From contig NZ_CP017157.1 of assembly GCF_001729485.1 (NCBI RefSeq), positions 3,038,001 through 3,102,000 on the forward strand: a DNA stretch of 64,000 bases, given 5' to 3'. The DNA is from Streptomyces lydicus (GTDB lineage: Bacteria; Actinomycetota; Actinomycetes; Streptomycetales; Streptomycetaceae). The notes under the pieces were generated by a model that saw nothing but the letters and a program-made list of their open reading frames with translations, was not told the DNA's origin and made no database searches. The position numbers were made by a program, and so were the translations under genes. Shown piece after piece: positions 63,235-64,000 of the stretch (position 1 is the first letter of the stretch; each line of letters starts with the position of its first letter).

Positions 63235-64000
63235 ATGGCAGGCGACCCCGGGCTCTTCGGGCCCCGCTCGGTGACCTGGCAGCTGCACGGCGACCCGATG
63301 ATGTGGATCGCCGGCGTGCGGGCGCTGTACCTCCAGGCGCTGCACCCGCGCGCGGTACGCGGCGTGGTGCAGAACTCCGCCGCCTTCCAGCGGAACGAGC
63401 AGGGCCGGCGCGACGCCTGGGGCCGCCTGATGCGGACCGCCGACTTCGTCGGCACCCTCAGCTACGGCACCACCGACGCCGCCGAGCGGGCCGGCGCCGC
63501 GGTCCGACGCATCCACCGCGCACTGTCCGCCACCGACCCGGCCACCGGCGAGCGCTACGGCGTCGACGACCCGGCCCTGCTGCTGTGGGTGCACTGCGCC
63601 GAGGTGGACTCCTACCTGCACGTGCTGCGCCGCTCCGGCTACCCCGTCGGCGCCGCCCAGGCCGACCGCTACCTCGACGAACAGCGCGAGAGCGCCCGGC
63701 TCGTCGGCCTCGACCCGGACACCGTCCCCGGCGACCGGGCCGCGCTCGCCGCCTACTTCGACCGGGTACGCCCCGAACTGGCACTGACTCCCGAGGCCCG
63801 CGGGGTGGACGACTTCCTGCGGCGGCCACCGGCCCCCGCCCCGCTCGTCCCGGCCCGTGCCGTGCTCTGGGGGTGGGTGGCCCGGCTCGCGTACGGCGCG
63901 CTCCCCGCGTACGCGCACGAGCTCTACGGGCGCCCCGCACCCCCGCCGCGCGCCGTCACCCGCCGACTACGCGCCACCGGCCGCCTCCTTCGCGCCATTC
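63235..64000 (+). CDS. MpaB-family oxygenase (DUF2236), partial at window end
   Basis: At least 255 residues are visible and no stop is reached before 64000, so the gene continues outside. The start reads MAGDPGLFGPRSVTWQLHGD, followed by the heme-linked family pattern ALYLQALHPRAVRGVVQNSA and LLWVHCAEVDSYLHVLRRSG, typical of DUF2236/MpaB proteins. This is the family of latex-clearing protein Lcp and fungal MpaB; their heme oxygenase activity is the reference function, and its substrate here is unknown. ATG 63235 follows GGGAGGT seven bases upstream; GTG 63190 is an alternative. Confidence 0.85.
   Translation, partial: MAGDPGLFGPRSVTWQLHGDPMMWIAGVRALYLQALHPRAVRGVVQNSAAFQRNEQGRRDAWGRLMRTADFVGTLSYGTTDAAERAGAAVRRIHRALSATDPATGERYGVDDPALLLWVHCAEVDSYLHVLRRSGYPVGAAQADRYLDEQRESARLVGLDPDTVPGDRAALAAYFDRVRPELALTPEARGVDDFLRRPPAPAPLVPARAVLWGWVARLAYGALPAYAHELYGRPAPPPRAVTRRLRATGRLLRAI

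Overview
The window is high-GC DNA with Streptomyces character: GTG, TTG and ATG starts, tightly overlapping operons, gas vesicle genes, SpoIIE-type phosphatases, F420 enzymes, a DUF574 methyltransferase and actinobacterial NHEJ genes. Nearly all of it is coding. I see no rRNA, tRNA, CRISPR array, IS element or prophage. Assignments rest on reading translated sequence and motifs; no searches were run.

Layout. 1-2.7 kb: end of a flavin oxidoreductase, an ATP-dependent DNA ligase and a NUDIX hydrolase. 2.7-8.0 kb (minus): carbohydrate or polyol ABC importer (binding protein, two permeases) coupled to a zinc dehydrogenase, behind a DeoR regulator whose upstream region carries an array of tandem 10-bp repeats. 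8.1-9.9 kb: a STAS protein and a secreted sialidase. 10-15.5 kb: LysR regulator divergent from a FAD oxidase, an HglS-type 2-oxoadipate dioxygenase and an aminoadipate-semialdehyde dehydrogenase, which together read as a lysine or pipecolate catabolic operon. 15.5-18.1 kb: frameshifted sigma-like gene with its partner, then a methyltransferase. 18.1-20.3 kb: dihydroxyacetone kinase DhaK-DhaL-DhaM. 20.5-27.4 kb: three SpoIIE/PP2C phosphatases, a VOC protein, an SRPBCC protein and a decayed DUF6153-DUF305 pair.

27.6-33.9 kb: gas vesicle cluster gvpO-A-F-G-J-L-S-K. A convergent gvpY-gvpZ-like pair carries very long acidic and Lys/Ala-rich tails. 34-41.5 kb: secreted TAP-like peptidase, small membrane proteins, Ku divergent from a stand-alone LigD polymerase domain, a CDF metal transporter and a helix-hairpin-helix DNA glycosylase. 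41.5-45.4 kb: Mrp-like antiporter operon without the large MrpA subunit and with fused F and G. 45.5-48.9 kb: phosphoketolase and an F420 oxidoreductase.

49.3-53.6 kb: assimilatory nitrate reductase fused to an NADPH-flavoprotein reductase. 53.7-56.4 kb: TetX-like monooxygenase with its TetR regulator and a clear palindromic operator, then a VOC protein. 56.5-59.4 kb: small secreted SH3-like protein, acyl-CoA dehydrogenase behind a KstR-type box, and a membrane-anchored double ABM protein. 59.4-62.9 kb: xanthine dehydrogenase-family enzyme with fused Fe-S and Mo subunits plus its FAD subunit. The window ends inside an MpaB-family oxygenase gene.

The most unusual items are the relocated gvpYZ pair with polyampholyte tails, the 15-bp repeat tract left between gvpG and gvpJ, the frameshift that separates region 4 of the sigma-like gene, several perfect palindromic operators (ku, tetX-like gene, gvp leader), the DeoR repeat array and the MrpA-less antiporter operon.
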